From: Semisulcospira habei
Taxonomy: Eukaryota > Mollusca > Gastropoda > Semisulcospiridae
Assembly: GCA_036245525.1 (NCBI GenBank)
Contig: BTPG01000003.1
Coordinates: 140,896,120-140,960,119 of the forward strand
Direction: 5' to 3'
Length of the DNA: 64,000 bases
Shown: piece by piece, positions 13,633 through 25,293 of the stretch
Layout: each line of letters starts with the position of its first letter
Position numbering within the stretch: the first letter of the stretch is position 1
The notes under the pieces: model-generated
The model's input: the letters and a program-made list of their open reading frames with translations, nothing else
The model's database searches: none
Told to the model about the DNA's origin: nothing
Translations under genes and position numbers: made by a program

Positions 13633-14316
13633 GACTCCCCGCAGACTGCGGAGAAAACAACCGGCACCACGCCATCGGAAACCCAGGATAAGAACACAGA
13701 GACTGAGATCCTAGCAAAAATCCTCCAAGATGCGGGTACGGACCCGCCCCCCCCCCCCCCCCCCCCCAACAACAACCACCAGCACAGGTGGGCAACGGTT
13801 CCATCACCGGCCCACAACACCAAAGAAGACGCAACCGACCGCCCAAGCACTTCAGGCAACAGCGACCACCACTCCTCGCCACACCGCCACCACACATGCG
13901 GCTGCCACCGCAACACCGCCACCCACCACGTCCACGTCAAAGACCGACCCCTCGACCAAGAATCGACTGGCCGCCCGCACCACCACCCTACCTCCCCAGA
14001 CCCATCTACAACCGGCCACGGTTCCCCCGGCCACCCCCACCACCACCGCCACCACTCCTACAACATTTTTGGGAGTGGCTGGCACACCACCACCCACCAG
14101 CCTGGCGATAGGTGACGGGCCTTCGGCCTATCAGCTGCCTCCTGCACCACCAACCACCCGGCCCCGGCAACAACACCAGCCAGTTGAGCGACGGAGCGGC
14201 AGACAGTCAGAGAGACAACCTCCCCCCCCCCCTCCACACCCCCTGGCCCACCCCCCCTGGACGAAATCAGCGAAAGCTGGAAGTCCCGATCCCTTTGAAA
14301 GAATTGATTGATTGAT
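13633..14316 (+). mobile_element. Short retroposon with 13-bp target duplication and Pro/Thr-rich ORF
   Basis: TGCACGTGCTTTG lies directly before (13620-13632) and directly after (14317-14329) this 684-bp segment, as expected of a target-site duplication. The 3' end is a (TTGA)n tail, pointing to a non-LTR retrotransposition product on the plus strand. Frames across it are open for most of its length, in particular about 13730-14311 (193 codons), and encode Pro/Thr/Ala/His-rich low-complexity protein with a C tract at 13743-13767. No RT, zinc knuckle or other domain is visible, so it may be the ORF1 end of a LINE or a non-autonomous element. A host gene is unlikely given the flanking duplication. 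Confidence 0.55.
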
Positions 14317-14345
14317 TGCACGTGCTTTGTTCTTAGTAATTTAGT

Positions 14346-14412
14346 TAGTGCAGTGGTAAGGTATTGTTTTTGCCACGCAGGTGACCAGGGTTCGAGTCCC
14401 GTACATGGCGAC
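14346..14412 (+). mobile_element. tRNA-derived SINE head
   Basis: Pol III-like boxes are present: TTAGTGCAGTGGTAAGGT (A box) and GGGTTCGAGTCCC (B box) about 45 bp apart. The cloverleaf is not intact and there is no clean acceptor stem, so it is a SINE and not a tRNA gene. The 3' limit is unclear. Confidence 0.6.
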
Positions 14413-17400
14413 TTTGTTTTCCTGCTCACATTTGAAACCCATACATTTTCTACTTCGCTAAATGAAACAAACACACTTTAAACCCAAAGCAAAAAAAAAA
14501 TTTAACGCGTGGTATTTTTTTATTTTTATTTTTTAAATATGCGATTATCATCACTGTGGGAATGTGAATGTTAAACCATAAACCAACCAACCGGATTCAG
14601 TCTTGGATAAAAATGCACACTGGTTACCTCGGTACATTTGTTCATTCATTTTTTTCAGCCAGGCATTGTGTGAGAATGTTTACATTACATGTTTACATTC
14701 ATTCAATCATTCACAGCTTCACTGATGAAAAAGCACACCAAAGAGTGTTGTCACAGACAGTTTTTATTTTTTATTTTTACTGGCATCATCTACAAACATT
14801 AATTGATGTGAATTTGTTTTAATATACCTGCTGCAAGAAATGCTACATGTTCCTTTGGTGTCTCCGTGAAAGCAGGTCGATGAACATCTCTGGTTGAAAG
14901 ATGTCTGTAAACAGATTGGTAGTGGATGTACCTATCTCTCTAGCTGAATCTCAGTTTCCCAGCAGTTTTTGGTTACAAATTATAAGGAAACAAAAACACA
15001 CTACCACCGAGCCACCCAGCTCCCCCTCAAAATACAGCTTTACTGCAGAACATATTTAAACTACATGTAACATTATTCACATTTACGTTGACAAAGTGCT
15101 GACTTTATACAAGCTATTTGGGAGAAAAGTGGAGCTGATGTCATTTTTAGTTGTGTGCATGCCTACGGAGACTTGTATGGACACGGATCATAGTCAGGTC
15201 ATTCTGTTTGCTGGCGTGTGTCATGTACAGTACATCTGTAAAACTTGTGAAATGAACCATGTGGTTAGCAATTCTGATACGATAAGTAAAGCCACACAGC
15301 TGAAAGTCAATGATTGACAGTGGAAGAAAAAAACAAAACAAACACAAAGTACAATACATATCATATGCCTATGATCAGTTATCACCCAACCACTTAAATC
15401 TGCTGTGACAGCTGGAGGGTAATGCAAGAACTGCATGGTCAACTCACTCTTGAGCAGTATTGCGTTTTTCATTGAGCAAGTCCACATTTGCACAACATTT
15501 TAAGCTGAGGGTTTAATGACATAAATATACATCCCCACTTTTCTATATTTCCGCACATCCCCTCTTCAGAAAGGACCCATGGGTTTTATTCTCTGAGGCC
15601 AATGACCATTTTCAGAATGAACCCTGTATATCATTTTGAATCATGCAAAGCGGAGCAGTGATAAGTTTTCTCCTTGTCTCACACTGATGCTGCACAAAAT
15701 CTATCTGTACCACTGTTTCCTACCCCATAAGTGTCAGCTGTGGAGTACATATTTTGAATGACTGATGTATGCCAGTATTTAGGAACTTGTCACAAAAAAG
15801 ACCTGTTCATATGATGAAATGTCTTCGAAAAATGAACACATTGTCAGTAAAGGGGTTTTCCTTGGATAATCAAAAACTAATACATATTAAGCTGCTTTTC
15901 CAAATCGCGACATGACAGGAGAGTGACAAAAAGTAACTTTTCTGAGGGGGTCATCCAAATAAATATGCATAGGAAAGTCTTACCATCAGGTATCTCTTTA
16001 CCAAGTTTAGGGTTACAGTTAGGAATACTTGAGAAAAAAACATCTTTGGGCAATATATGGCTATCTTGTACCTATTTCCCGATTTCTTGTGACCCTTGAC
16101 CTTTCTGACCTTTCATGCATACGAAGTTAGTATGCATGAAAAGTTCTTACCACCTTGTACCAAGTCTGGGTTTGAAGTTGTGTATACTTGAGAAAACATC
16201 TGTTTGGTCAAAATACAGATATTTTTCACCTTTTTACTGCACTACAAATTACAACATTGGGTGTCAAATCGCTTTGTCACGTTGTTATATGAAAACACAC
16301 AAAGCACACCCCCATCACTGTACAATAGCCCCTGAACTGCTTGACTGCACGTTACAATTTTGTCGCCCCGCTGCTTCTATGTCAGGCTTATGGAAACACT
16401 CCCTCTTTATTTCTATGTTCTCGAGTTTTGTCATTGTCACTTTGTTGTCACTGCCCCACTGCTGTTGTGTCTGCAGTTGAATAGCCAGGCCTAAAGCCTG
16501 CTTGCCCTTCTCCTAATATATGGCTATGCATCAGCTCAGGCAGTAAGGCACAGGCTTTTGCTGCATTGCGAATGATGTGACTGTCCAAAACCTTGACATT
16601 GTGGCCAGCCTGGTGGATGGACATCAAAATAACAGGACGTCTGCCCTCCTACACAGGACAATCAGTTCACTTCCTTTGCCTTCTCGTCGGTTGGCCATCG
16701 CGGAGAGATGTACCCGCTGAACTCTTCTTCCCTTATCTTTCGCAACCTGCAAAAGATAATTTTGTATCAAAAAAAGTTTTGACATGCACATATTGCTTGC
16801 ATATATGTTTGCAAGTATTTATACAAAGTACATACATGCATAATATGACAGTAGTCAGAACATGAACAAGAAAGGCAATGTCCTTATGGTTCACGTGTAT
16901 GACCAATCCACATAATACGTCTGACCTTTTTGACCTTGGCTTGACTTCTCCAACAGGTCTCTGAAAATGTCTAAACATAAGTATAGGGCTGGATTTTGTA
17001 CCAGTGAAACCTGAGTTTTTTTTTAATCCAAATCCCTTCATTTTTCACACATTTGTCAACCCTCTGTGACCCTTGACCTCTGTGAGGGCTGATTACATTA
17101 GTATGCACAGAAAAGTGTTATCATCATGCCAAATGTTATTGAAACGTTTGCAAAAACATTGATAAAAACTACAACTCTACCCGAAACTAACTTTTGTCAC
17201 CCTTATCATGTGGTATCTCCATAGCAAGTTTGAGTTTGAAGTTGAAAATACTACTTGAGATGACCTTTGAAAGGTCACAGAAATTGGTATGTTTAGAATT
17301 ATTTTACCACAAAGTACCCTTGTGCCAAGTTTGAAGTCTGAGGCTTGCATAGTCTTCGAGGAAATGCCAATGTTAAAGTTGCCCACAGATAACAGACAGT

Positions 17401-19340
17401 TGACGGACAACCCATTACAAACACTTACTTTTGCTATCACACGTGCGCCAAAAATTAGACGCCATTGAGCTTGAAATGACCACAAAGGGTGTATACATAT
17501 ATCTAGAATCAGCATCAATATTCAAAGTGTAACTTGCAGAAATTGTTTCAAACAGGACACAACGCATTGCTGTTTAGCAACAGCACACACTGGACCAAAT
17601 GGGTAGTATTCAGAGTTGTCTAGTCCTTTTGTATGCACTAAGTGCTTATTAAAGAAAACGACAGTATTTGCAGACTTGCCCAACCCTCTAGTTTTCAAAT
17701 CAAATGCAATATGGTGCCACTTGTTGACAGCAAGTGATTTTAGCATTCGGTGTTGTTGAGAATGCTGGTACTAGTACTACACCATCTTCAAAATGAAAGA
17801 AAGCATTACAGTGTGATGTGTTTATTCCAACCAGTTGTGTTTTGTTATGAACCTGATTCTATTCACAAATCAATCGGTATGCTTTACCTCGAGTCCAGGA
17901 CAATAAGTTTCGCCTTCTCTCACTTTAGTTGATCCGCTGGAACTGGAATTGCCTGCTTTTAGCTGTGGCCTTCTCCTTTGAGCAACATGACCTGACTAGC
18001 TCTTGCCTCTTCTTGGTGTAGGCGTCATACTTCTGTGCTTGTTTGCAAGTATACCCTCTGGGCGTGACTCTGCAGTGAGACGTCAACAGCAGCACTGACC
18101 TGAAATGAAATACATGTTTATTATCGTGTTATTCGGCAGCATGGCAATTTCACTTCTGATCTTATTTCAGGGTGGGTCGGTTCAAAACTCCACAAACAGG
18201 GACTTTGTTATAGCATTATAAACAATTCGGGGCCGGTGGGGGAAGTCCCCAACCCAATTCGTCCCTACATTTAGTTTACACATTACTACCTTCAAACTAA
18301 TGTGAAATAAACTGTGAACACCATAAACAACAATGGTGAAGCCTGGATCGCTCGTGTGCATTTAAAACTGATCATTTTCTTAATCTGAACTGTGTGACCT
18401 TTCCAACAGGTGACTAAAATTTAAGTGCCATGAGTCTAAGCATAAGTAAAGGGCTGGCTTATGTACAGTTGTGAATAGTATTTGAGAAAAAATATCTTTT
18501 GTCAAAATATGGCTATTTTTATTTTTACCTATTTCTTGATTTCTCATGACCCTTGGCTTGAACTCAAACTGGTAGGCTAAGAGTAAGAAAGGTCTTGCCA
18601 CAAAGTATCCTTCAGCTACGTTTGAAGACTGTGGTTTGAATAGTCTCCGAGAAAATGCCAACATTAAAGTTTACCATGGATGACCAATGGCCCAGAACAT
18701 AGCCTTACACTTGCTTCGCACATGAGCCAATGAAAGAAGGCATTACAGTATGATGTGTTCATTCACACCATAGTTGTGTTGTGTTCTGCACCTGATTCTC
18801 ATCACAGATCTACTGGTATGATTTACCTTGAGTCCAGGAGAATACGTGTCACCTTCCCTCACTTCACTTGAGCTGTGAGTGTGACCTTGGTCAGTTGGTG
18901 TAGGCGTCATACTTCTGCGCTTGTTTGCAAGTATGTACTCTGGGTGAAAGTACTGAGACTCCACAGCGAGAGGTCAACAGCAGTATTAGCCTGAAATGAA
19001 ATACATGATTATTACTGTGTTGTTCGGCGGCATGACAATTTCACTTTGCGTGAACTAAATGCAGGGGCAGATTATTACTTTCAAAATAAATGCGACAAAA
19101 ACTGTGTAAACCACAAAGAACAAACAACAATGGCAAAGTCACGTCTGTACGCCTCATGCACATAACTGATTCACAACCTGTGTGACCTTTCCAAAAGGTA
19201 GCTGAAATAAGTGTCACAAGTCTCAACATAAAGGCTTGCTTTTGTACTAGTCAAATTTGTATTTTTCACACATTCTACGGTCATCCAAAATGGTAGTCAA
19301 CAAATATTAGGGTTTCAGTCATAGTAGCGTTTTACTAGGT
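14413..19340. other. Low-repeat block, no gene assigned
   Basis: Few simple repeats and no recognisable protein family. It contains short sequences such as GACCTTTGACC and CAAGTTTGAAGT in several diverged copies (around 15960-16240, 16890-17400, 18390-18660, 19150-19300). A SINE A-box fragment is at 15002-15026 (minus; complement of GCTGGGTGGCTCGGTGGTAG) and a small hairpin TTTCATGCATAC/GTATGCATGAAA at 16111-16141. Open frames, for example 17522-17746 minus, have no family I recognise. Confidence 0.45.
17800..19015 (-). repeat. Diverged tandem duplication with exon-like segments
   Basis: About 17800-18130 and 18735-19015 are diverged copies of one another, and the neighbouring 17280-17470 and 18590-18735 also match. 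On the minus strand both contain an exon-like segment: an acceptor TTTCAG near the upstream edge, a frame containing ILANKRRSMTPTP (ILANKHRSMTPTP in the other copy), VREGDTYSPGL (VREGETYCPGL) and then a GTAAA donor. The copy at 17.9-18.1 kb has an in-frame stop. I do not recognise the protein. It could be a decaying tandem gene pair or repeated non-coding DNA with a chance frame. Confidence 0.35.
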
Positions 19341-19390
19341 AACCCTTTTAATCCTGATACACCCACTGCTTGAAATAAATGTGACTATGA

Positions 19391-19461
19391 TAGTTCAAGG
19401 GTGGTGCCAGAATAGATTGGCGTATTATCCGCCAAGCTATTCTGGCACCATCCTTGAACTA
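19391..19461. repeat. HP2 hairpin
   Basis: TAGTTCAAGGGTGGTGCCAG ... CTGGCACCATCCTTGAACTA with a disturbed centre (TTGGCGTATTATCCGCCAA). The left flank TTAATCCTGATACACCCACT resembles other HP2 outer ends. Confidence 0.7.
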
Positions 19462-19599
19462 AGAAAATGCTGGACCTATCTCCTAATCTGTAATATAGCC
19501 TTCATATGACAGAGAATGGATGAGAAAACTAAGTTACTAAGTACTGAAAGCAGTTACCGAGTTAGTAATGCAAAATTCTCCCTTAGCAGGACTTTTTAC

Positions 19600-19825
19600 T
19601 ACACACAGTACGTTTTCCTAAATAATAAGCACTGGCACTGGTTTAATATCACTACAATGTGGACTACATTCCTTCCACCGTATTAGTAAAGGCTCTCTGA
19701 GAATGTATGGAAATGTTCTACTTCCAGGTGCAGTGACTGACATACATGGAATGCATGCCCCTGTCAACCCACAATAAAATGTAGTCTTCTTCATTGCAGG
19801 TAGGCTGTAAATTTCCATGCATAAA
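19600..19825. repeat. Diverged copy of repeat R2
   Basis: Contains ACATGGAATGCATGCCCCTG, AATAAAATGTAGTC and CATTGCAGGTAGGC, which match the R2 units at 30-31.7 kb (CATGGAATGTATGCCCCTGC, AAAATGTGGCTGTCATTGCA). Strongly decayed. Confidence 0.5.
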
Positions 19826-20381
19826 AGGACAGTTAGCTATTGGGGTTTTACGCCGTGCAGGTGACATCTCACGGCGGTGCATAAAACCTTTTTTTCTTAA
19901 AGAGTTGGAAAACCATTCAGATACACCACCAACCACTTTTTCTACTTTAGTTTACCTTTTTCTTGCTGATGTCTGAAGAGATTTTGTTGTTTTCCTGGCT
20001 CCCGTTCGGTTGGCCCATTCATTTTTTTTTCTTCTTCTGAGAAATGGTTATGCGTTACCACTGACACTCGATGACTTGTCGCAACTTATGCAAAAGTATC
20101 TTATTTCTGAGGAAACACAACATTTTATGCATAGAAACAGTCAGCTTACACACCTATTTCAGACAGTATATATCTTTTGTCAATTATCGATAAATTGAGC
20201 TTGTTTGCAATACGATTTGCCATACGGCGGTTTTTTTCGGTGACCTCTAGTCTCAGGTCACGGCAGACGCAAGATAGCGGTATCTAAATGCGCAGAAAAG
20301 ATGCGCGAAAGAGGTGTGTCCTACAACCTTAAGCCTTTACTACAAATCCAGACATTGCATGCATATTTGACGCTTCTTTTG

Positions 20382-20595
20382 TTATCCCATTCAGCCCTGA
20401 CGCACTACAGCAGGAGACGGGTCGACCATGATAATTCAAGGGTAGTGCCAGATTAGCTTGGCGCCTGTCGGCGCCAAGCTAATCTGCCACTGCCCTTGAA
20501 TTATCATGGTCGATCCATCTCCTGCAACTTGTAAATAGTCATTAGATGACGCCTGCGAAATTTGGGAAATACGGCCGTCGGGATGAATGAGTTAA
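20382..20595. mobile_element. HP2 element, full length
   Basis: 214 bp from TTATCCCATTCAGCCCTGAC to CGTCGGGATGAATGAGTTAA. The left TTAA has mutated to TTAT. Central hairpin at 20422-20512 with ATGATAATTCAAGGGTAGTG arms. The same length and internal sequence as 37892-38105 show a coherent subfamily. Confidence 0.8.
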
Positions 20596-20642
20596 TGATA
20601 ATATGTTAAGACCCCTTTGATCTTACACACGGACTGTTGAAG

Positions 20643-21544
20643 CTTGTTCAATTTTTTTTATTTTTTTATTTTATTTATTTTATTTTTTTTTTTGCTACTC
20701 CAAGTTTTTCCTTGTCGATCTCAGAGATCTTCCTCTCACGCCGCTCGTCCCTGTCAACCCCAGTGTGCCCACCAAGGCTCGCTAGCTGTTCCAGCCAGAC
20801 TCCCGGCCCTGCCGCTATATATATGTCAGGTCAGTAGTAGGGGACTCCCTCCGGAGGAAACTCCGCACCACTGCCGAGTCACTTCGGTGGTGTTCAGTGT
20901 AGCCTACAGGTGACTACACCTACTGTTCCCCCTACGTACGACAATGCTAGTCGCAGAGTCGACGAGTGGGAGCTCCCCCCAGAGGTGGCGAGTCAACCAC
21001 TACGTCCTTCCACGCACAGCAGCAGGTCTGGCCGAAGACAACCGCGCACCTAGGGCTCCTGGAGGACCGGGATGAGGTCACCATGAGACGGAGACTTGAG
21101 GGATCAGAAACCTGGAACAGCGTTTATTTCATTTTGCATGATGATGAGGATGAGGATGATTATATGATGATGCCATGGTGGTCCATGTGGTTGGGGACTG
21201 CATGACAGGGCCGCATTCCACGCTTCCTGTCATAAATATCCTGGTGTTAACCAGGCCCGGGACTTCCGGACACCTGCAGTGCCAGCCGTGTAATCATCCA
21301 CACCTTGCGATGTGTCATAACCCGGGTAGCACCCCCAAAGTCGCACCCGTGAAGTGGGTGAGTCTCGGCTGCGTTGCATCAGCCTTCCCATTGGGTCCAT
21401 AGCACACCCGCTCTGGGTAGGAGCCGACCCAGGTAGGAAAAATCCCGCTTGACTCGGCTGGGATTCGAACCCGGATCTCCCGGCCGCCAGTCCGACACGC
21501 TAACCACTGCGCTACGGAGGCCGGTTCACTTGTTCAATTTTTTA
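20643..21544 (-). mobile_element. Long tRNA-headed SINE with target duplication
   Basis: The minus-strand element has its head at about 21528. It shows GTAGCGCAGTGGTTAGCGTG (A box region) and GGGTTCGAATCCC (B box), then about 800 bp of body and an A-rich 3' tail (complement of the T/A tract 20651-20692). The 14-bp sequence CTTGTTCAATTTTT occurs at 20643 and again at 21529, one on each side, supporting a retrotransposed insertion with target duplication. The body also contains a (GAT)n-type tract around 21140-21175. The element is unusually long for a SINE, so a composite or retrogene-like body is possible. No protein is encoded as far as I can see. Confidence 0.7.
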
Positions 21545-21574
21545 TGTTACATTTTCCCTGTAGTTTGGCGTATC

Positions 21575-21576
<2 letters not shown>

Positions 21577-21644
<68 letters not shown>

Positions 21645-21755
21645 TTATGTGTGTGTGTGTGTGAGTGAGTGTGTGTACGGTGTGTGTGTGTGTGTGTGTG
21701 TGTGAGTGTGATGGTGTGTGTGTGCATGTGTGCGTGTGCGTTCTTGCGTGCGTGC
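21577..21755. repeat. (GT)n microsatellite
   Basis: Interrupted GT array starting about 30 bp beyond the SINE target duplication. Confidence 0.9.
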
Positions 21756-21933
21756 GTGCGTGCCTGTGTTGTTAATGTATGCAAAACAAGAAGCAACAGG
21801 AAAAATCAAACACAGACATTTAATCTGAATCACCTTCATCCGTCGGTGTGTGCTATACAAGACAAGGATTTTCCTTGTCATTTAATGACAATTAATGTTC
21901 ACTCACTGTCGCCACAATTCTAGACTTAATTCT

Positions 21934-22039
21934 CAATGCGCAAAAGGCCATCGGGCCGACGTCGGCCGCCGTTGTCCAACGCACGGCCGTGCGCGGGCCA
22001 ACGGTGGCTGACGTCGGCCCGATGTCCTTGGTGCACAGG
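21934..22039. repeat. HP3 hairpin element
   Basis: CAATGCGCAAAAGGCCATCG ... palindrome with centre GCACGGCCGTGC. It lies about 310 bp upstream of the GPCR pseudogene start codon. Right end decayed. Confidence 0.75.
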
Positions 22040-22649
22040 GTTACAACCTGTAACAAAATTCCAAATGTTTTTTTTTTTTGTTGTTGTTGTTGTTGCGACG
22101 AGAGCTTTCACCTTGCTTAAAATAAAAAAATCCTAAATAAAGTCAGCATCAGGTTAGTTGTCCCAGATATCGCGATACAAGAGGACGGCCTGTGTATCAG
22201 TTTACTGTCTGATCAAGTTTCTGTCAAAACGTTGATCGTCGCGCTTAGACTTGTGCGAAATATCTAAACTGAAATACGCGGTTGTTTTGGGCATATCTTC
22301 TGCTGAACTTAAGTATCAAAACACGATATACGATCTGTGTGACCGTGATGGAGCACTATGTCGGAGAGAAGTTCCATCCGTCTGCTACTTTGTTCTTTAT
22401 CGTGGCGGGCACCATTGTCCTGTTGTCTGCTGTCCTAGGTAACGGTCTGCTGCTGCTAGTGCTGGCTAGGTACCGGCCGCTATGGCAAGCCCACAATGTC
22501 TTCATCGCCAGTCTCACTGTGGCGGACCTGCTGATCATCGTGCGGACACTGCCTCTCACGCTGGCGGACATAGTGCAGGGGTATTACCCCATTGGCAACG
22601 AGATGCATTGCAGGTAAGACTGCTCATAAGTTAGTTCATGTTTCGGCTA

Positions 22650-22887
22650 TCAATGGTGTGCTGTTGTGTGATTTTGTGGTTAGGTATCAGTGGTGTACTG
22701 GTGTGATTTTGTTGTGGGATGTCAGTGGCGTGATAGTGATTTTATGGTGAGCAATCTGTGTTGTGATGGTGTGCGATTTTGTCGTGGGTTATCAGTGGTA
22801 TGCTAGTATGTGATTTTGTGGTGGGGTATCATTGGTGTGCTGGTGTAATTTTGTGGTGGGGTGTCAGTGGTGTGCCGGCTGTTCTCT

Positions 22888-22934
<47 letters not shown>

Positions 22935-23028
22935 TGTGTGTGCGTGTGTGTGTGTGTACGTGCGTGTGTGTTTGTGTGTGTGTGTGTGTGTGCGTGCGTG
23001 CCTGTGTCCCACATACATACACACTCAC

Positions 23029-23083
<55 letters not shown>
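22650..23083. repeat. Intronic minisatellite and converging GT/CA arrays
   Basis: Inside the GPCR-1 intron, 22650-22880 is about seven diverged units of 35-40 bp (GTGTGCTGGTGTGATTTTGTGG type). A (GT)n array (22891-23010) is followed by a (CA)n array (23025-23083), which together form an inverted pair. Confidence 0.75.
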
Positions 23084-23088
<5 letters not shown>

Positions 23089-24437
23089 AAAGAACGAAAC
23101 ACTTTTGGACTAACAAGAACCATTTATTCGGAATAACGAAGCCGAAAGAGTAAGTAGTTCTTCTTTATTTCGAAGCGCCTTTATTAAAACTTCTTCTTCT
23201 TCTTCAATTCCTTACATTTTACATACTTGGAAGTCATATTTTTGTTTGGATTTTACCAGAGACATAATCTATTGTGCTTATCTGTCTCATACTAAGCTTG
23301 GATTGTTGGTGCTTGTGCTTATGCAGAGCTTTTGGTTATGTCGTCACTTCCTCTTTCTACGTGTCCTTGTTCAATCTCGTGGAGATCTCGCTCAACCGCT
23401 ACCTAAAGGTGTGTCACTTCCAGCGCTTCTTTGAATTGTTCTCAACCAGAAACAACGTCCTCGTCTGCCTCCTGACGTGGCTCATCGCATTTTTCTGTCA
23501 ACATTCCATCCTTGACGGGTTTGACGGCTGCGTTTGAATTTGATGAAAAGGCGCACGCGTGTATCGCGCGCGGCAAAAACGGCTTTGCTATGTCTGCAAT
23601 TCTGTTAACATCAGCAGTTCTGATCGGCTTCTTCAATTTCGCCATTTTTCGACGGTGGGCTGCATCAAAGAGGAAACATAAAACACAGATGAACAACGTC
23701 CAACTTGTGAGCAGTGTGAATAAAAATTGTATTTCTCAAACATCAGAAGATGCGATCGTGGAAGGTGACGCTGATGGTCGGTCCCCTGGCATCGAAAGTA
23801 CCCGCCACAGCCAAAGTAACATCTATCCCGCGCATGCATGTATCGGGCAGGCAAGAACAGCCTAGTCGCTTGTGTTTTAGTTATAATTTCAGCATGTCTA
23901 ACTGGCTGCTTCAGTTCCACGACATTTCGACGATGGGCAGCGTCAAAGAGGAAAACTGAAACACTGATGAGTAGCGTCCAACATATGAGCAGTGTGAATG
24001 AAGATGCGACCGTGAAAGGTGACACTGATGGTCAGTCCCTTGGCATCGAAAGTACCCGCCACAGCCGAAATAACGTCTGTCCTGTTCAGAGTGTTCGCGC
24101 TAGTAGCAACACACTTGCAGTTAAAAACTCTACTGAATCTCCCGCCTTAAAATTACTGGACGTGGCACCCCTTCCGTCTAATAGCTGTAAACAAGACAGA
24201 AGAGGCAAACCGTTGGCAGTTAGTCCGTCTTGTGAAGCGATGTGTTCTCCTGGGATGATCACTCATGTGGATACCGAGAGAACGTTGCAGTCGTCGGCCC
24301 AAGGCGACATTGCGGTCCTTCCAGCTGCTGGTGAGACTGATGTAGAGTGTTCACGAAATGCAATTACCGCCTCAAATCCCGACGGCATCTCTCCTGAAAA
24401 TGGTGGGGGTGGGAATAAACAGAACCAGCCACTATCG

Positions 24438-24503
24438 ACAAGAGGCATAGATTCTCATGAGCCCCTGCAGTCGCAGGGGCTCATGAGAATCTACGCCTCG
24501 TGT
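24438..24503 (+). repeat. HP1 hairpin inside GPCR coding sequence
   Basis: ACAAGAGGCATAGATTCTCA ... TGAGAATCTACGCCTCGTGT around GAGCCCCTGCAGTCGCAGGGGCTC. It is in the reading frame of the third intracellular loop and translates as RGIDSHEPLQSQGLMRIYAS. The paralogue keeps the left arm at the same codon position (41101). Confidence 0.9.
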
Positions 24504-24884
24504 AGATACCAAAACCTGGATAAGGAACAGGATGGCCAAAACAAGATCTCCAGACTGACAGAAGCAGAGAGACGATTGATCAGATCTCTCCTCGTTATCT
24601 CCGTGCTTCTCTTCGTCCTGTTTCTTCAGTTTGCTGCTGTGGGTATCGCGGACTCCATTATTTCGGTCCCCGCGGAGGTGGTGGCGATGTCAGCTTTACT
24701 TCTGTCTGTCAATAGCGCTGTCAACTGGATCATCTATGGTGCCATGAACACTTCCTACAGACAGGCGTACAAACACACACTACCGTGCTTCAAACGTTGC
24801 CTGTGAATAATTTTCTATATGATGTCATTATTTTTATGAATGGGAGTCTATGTTCTGTGGACTGCATACTCTTCCCCTTTCTTT

Positions 24885-25293
24885 CACAATGCATGGGAAT
24901 TTAGGTCTAAGGTTGGCACAAAATGTATGCCTCCTGCAGAAGCAGTAACATGTGGTTTTCTTTGAAGACAAGCAGAAGTTCCTTGCCTTTCTCCAGGTTG
25001 GCCGACGTTGTGTTGATGAGATCGTCAAAACTAAAACACAAAACAAACCAAAAAAAATCCAACAAAAAAATAAGACAACGTCCACACTGGCTAGTACAAT
25101 CTGAACGCGCAAGGTGGACCTAAATCTAAATTTCTATGCATGAAGGAGATAGAAATCTAGTATTTGTGTGATACGACCCCTTCGGGGGGCTTCCGCTCGT
25201 ATTGCTTCCAGTCACTTACTGAGCAACCCTCCCCCCCGACCCCTAAAATAATACCGGAATTATGATCATTGGTCTATTATGCACAGTTGTCTC
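24885..25293. repeat. Degraded copy of repeat R2
   Basis: Shares with the 30-31.7 kb units the blocks GCATGGGAATTTAGG, AAATGTATGCCTCCTGCAGA, GACCTAAATCTAAATTTCTA, a C/G-run pair (CGACCCCTTCGGGGGGCTTC), TTGCTTCCAGTCACTTACTG and ATGATCATTGGTC. It begins about 80 bp after the GPCR-1 stop codon. Confidence 0.6.

Larger units (their letters stand above)
22348..24806 (+). pseudogene. Class A GPCR paralogue 1, frameshifted with an internal duplication
   Basis: Exon 1 is 22348-22613 (88 codons plus 2 nt, donor CAG/GTAAGA) and exon 2 starts at 23327 after TATGCAG. Together they read through TM1 (LLSAVLGNGLLLLVLARY), TM2 (SLTVADLLI) and the TM3 end with NRY, matching the intact gene at 38267-41439. 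The reading frame breaks at a T run (23490-23494): the paralogue has one T fewer, and removing one T restores the paralogous frame on paper, so a 1-nt insertion is inferred. The TM5 to third-loop segment is then duplicated (about 23549-23828 and 23829-24082) with another frame change. A long loop and TM6-TM7 (RLIRSLLVISVLLFVLF ... VNWIIYGAMNTSYRQAY) follow in the 3' frame, ending at 24806. An HP1 hairpin sits in frame in the loop. The receptor type is class A orphan. The NRY motif and TM6/TM7 pattern suggest melatonin/moody-like, with low certainty. Confidence 0.85.

Noticed and set aside
13630..14311. A Pro/Thr-rich secreted or mucin-like host gene
   Set aside because: No signal peptide, all three plus frames are partly open by C-rich composition, and 13-bp target duplications show a retroposed insertion.
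14346..14412. Functional tRNA gene (also considered at 21460-21530, 51807-51914 and 61904-62013)
   Set aside because: A and B boxes are present but acceptor and anticodon stems do not pair, and at least two copies share a non-tRNA body. They are SINEs.
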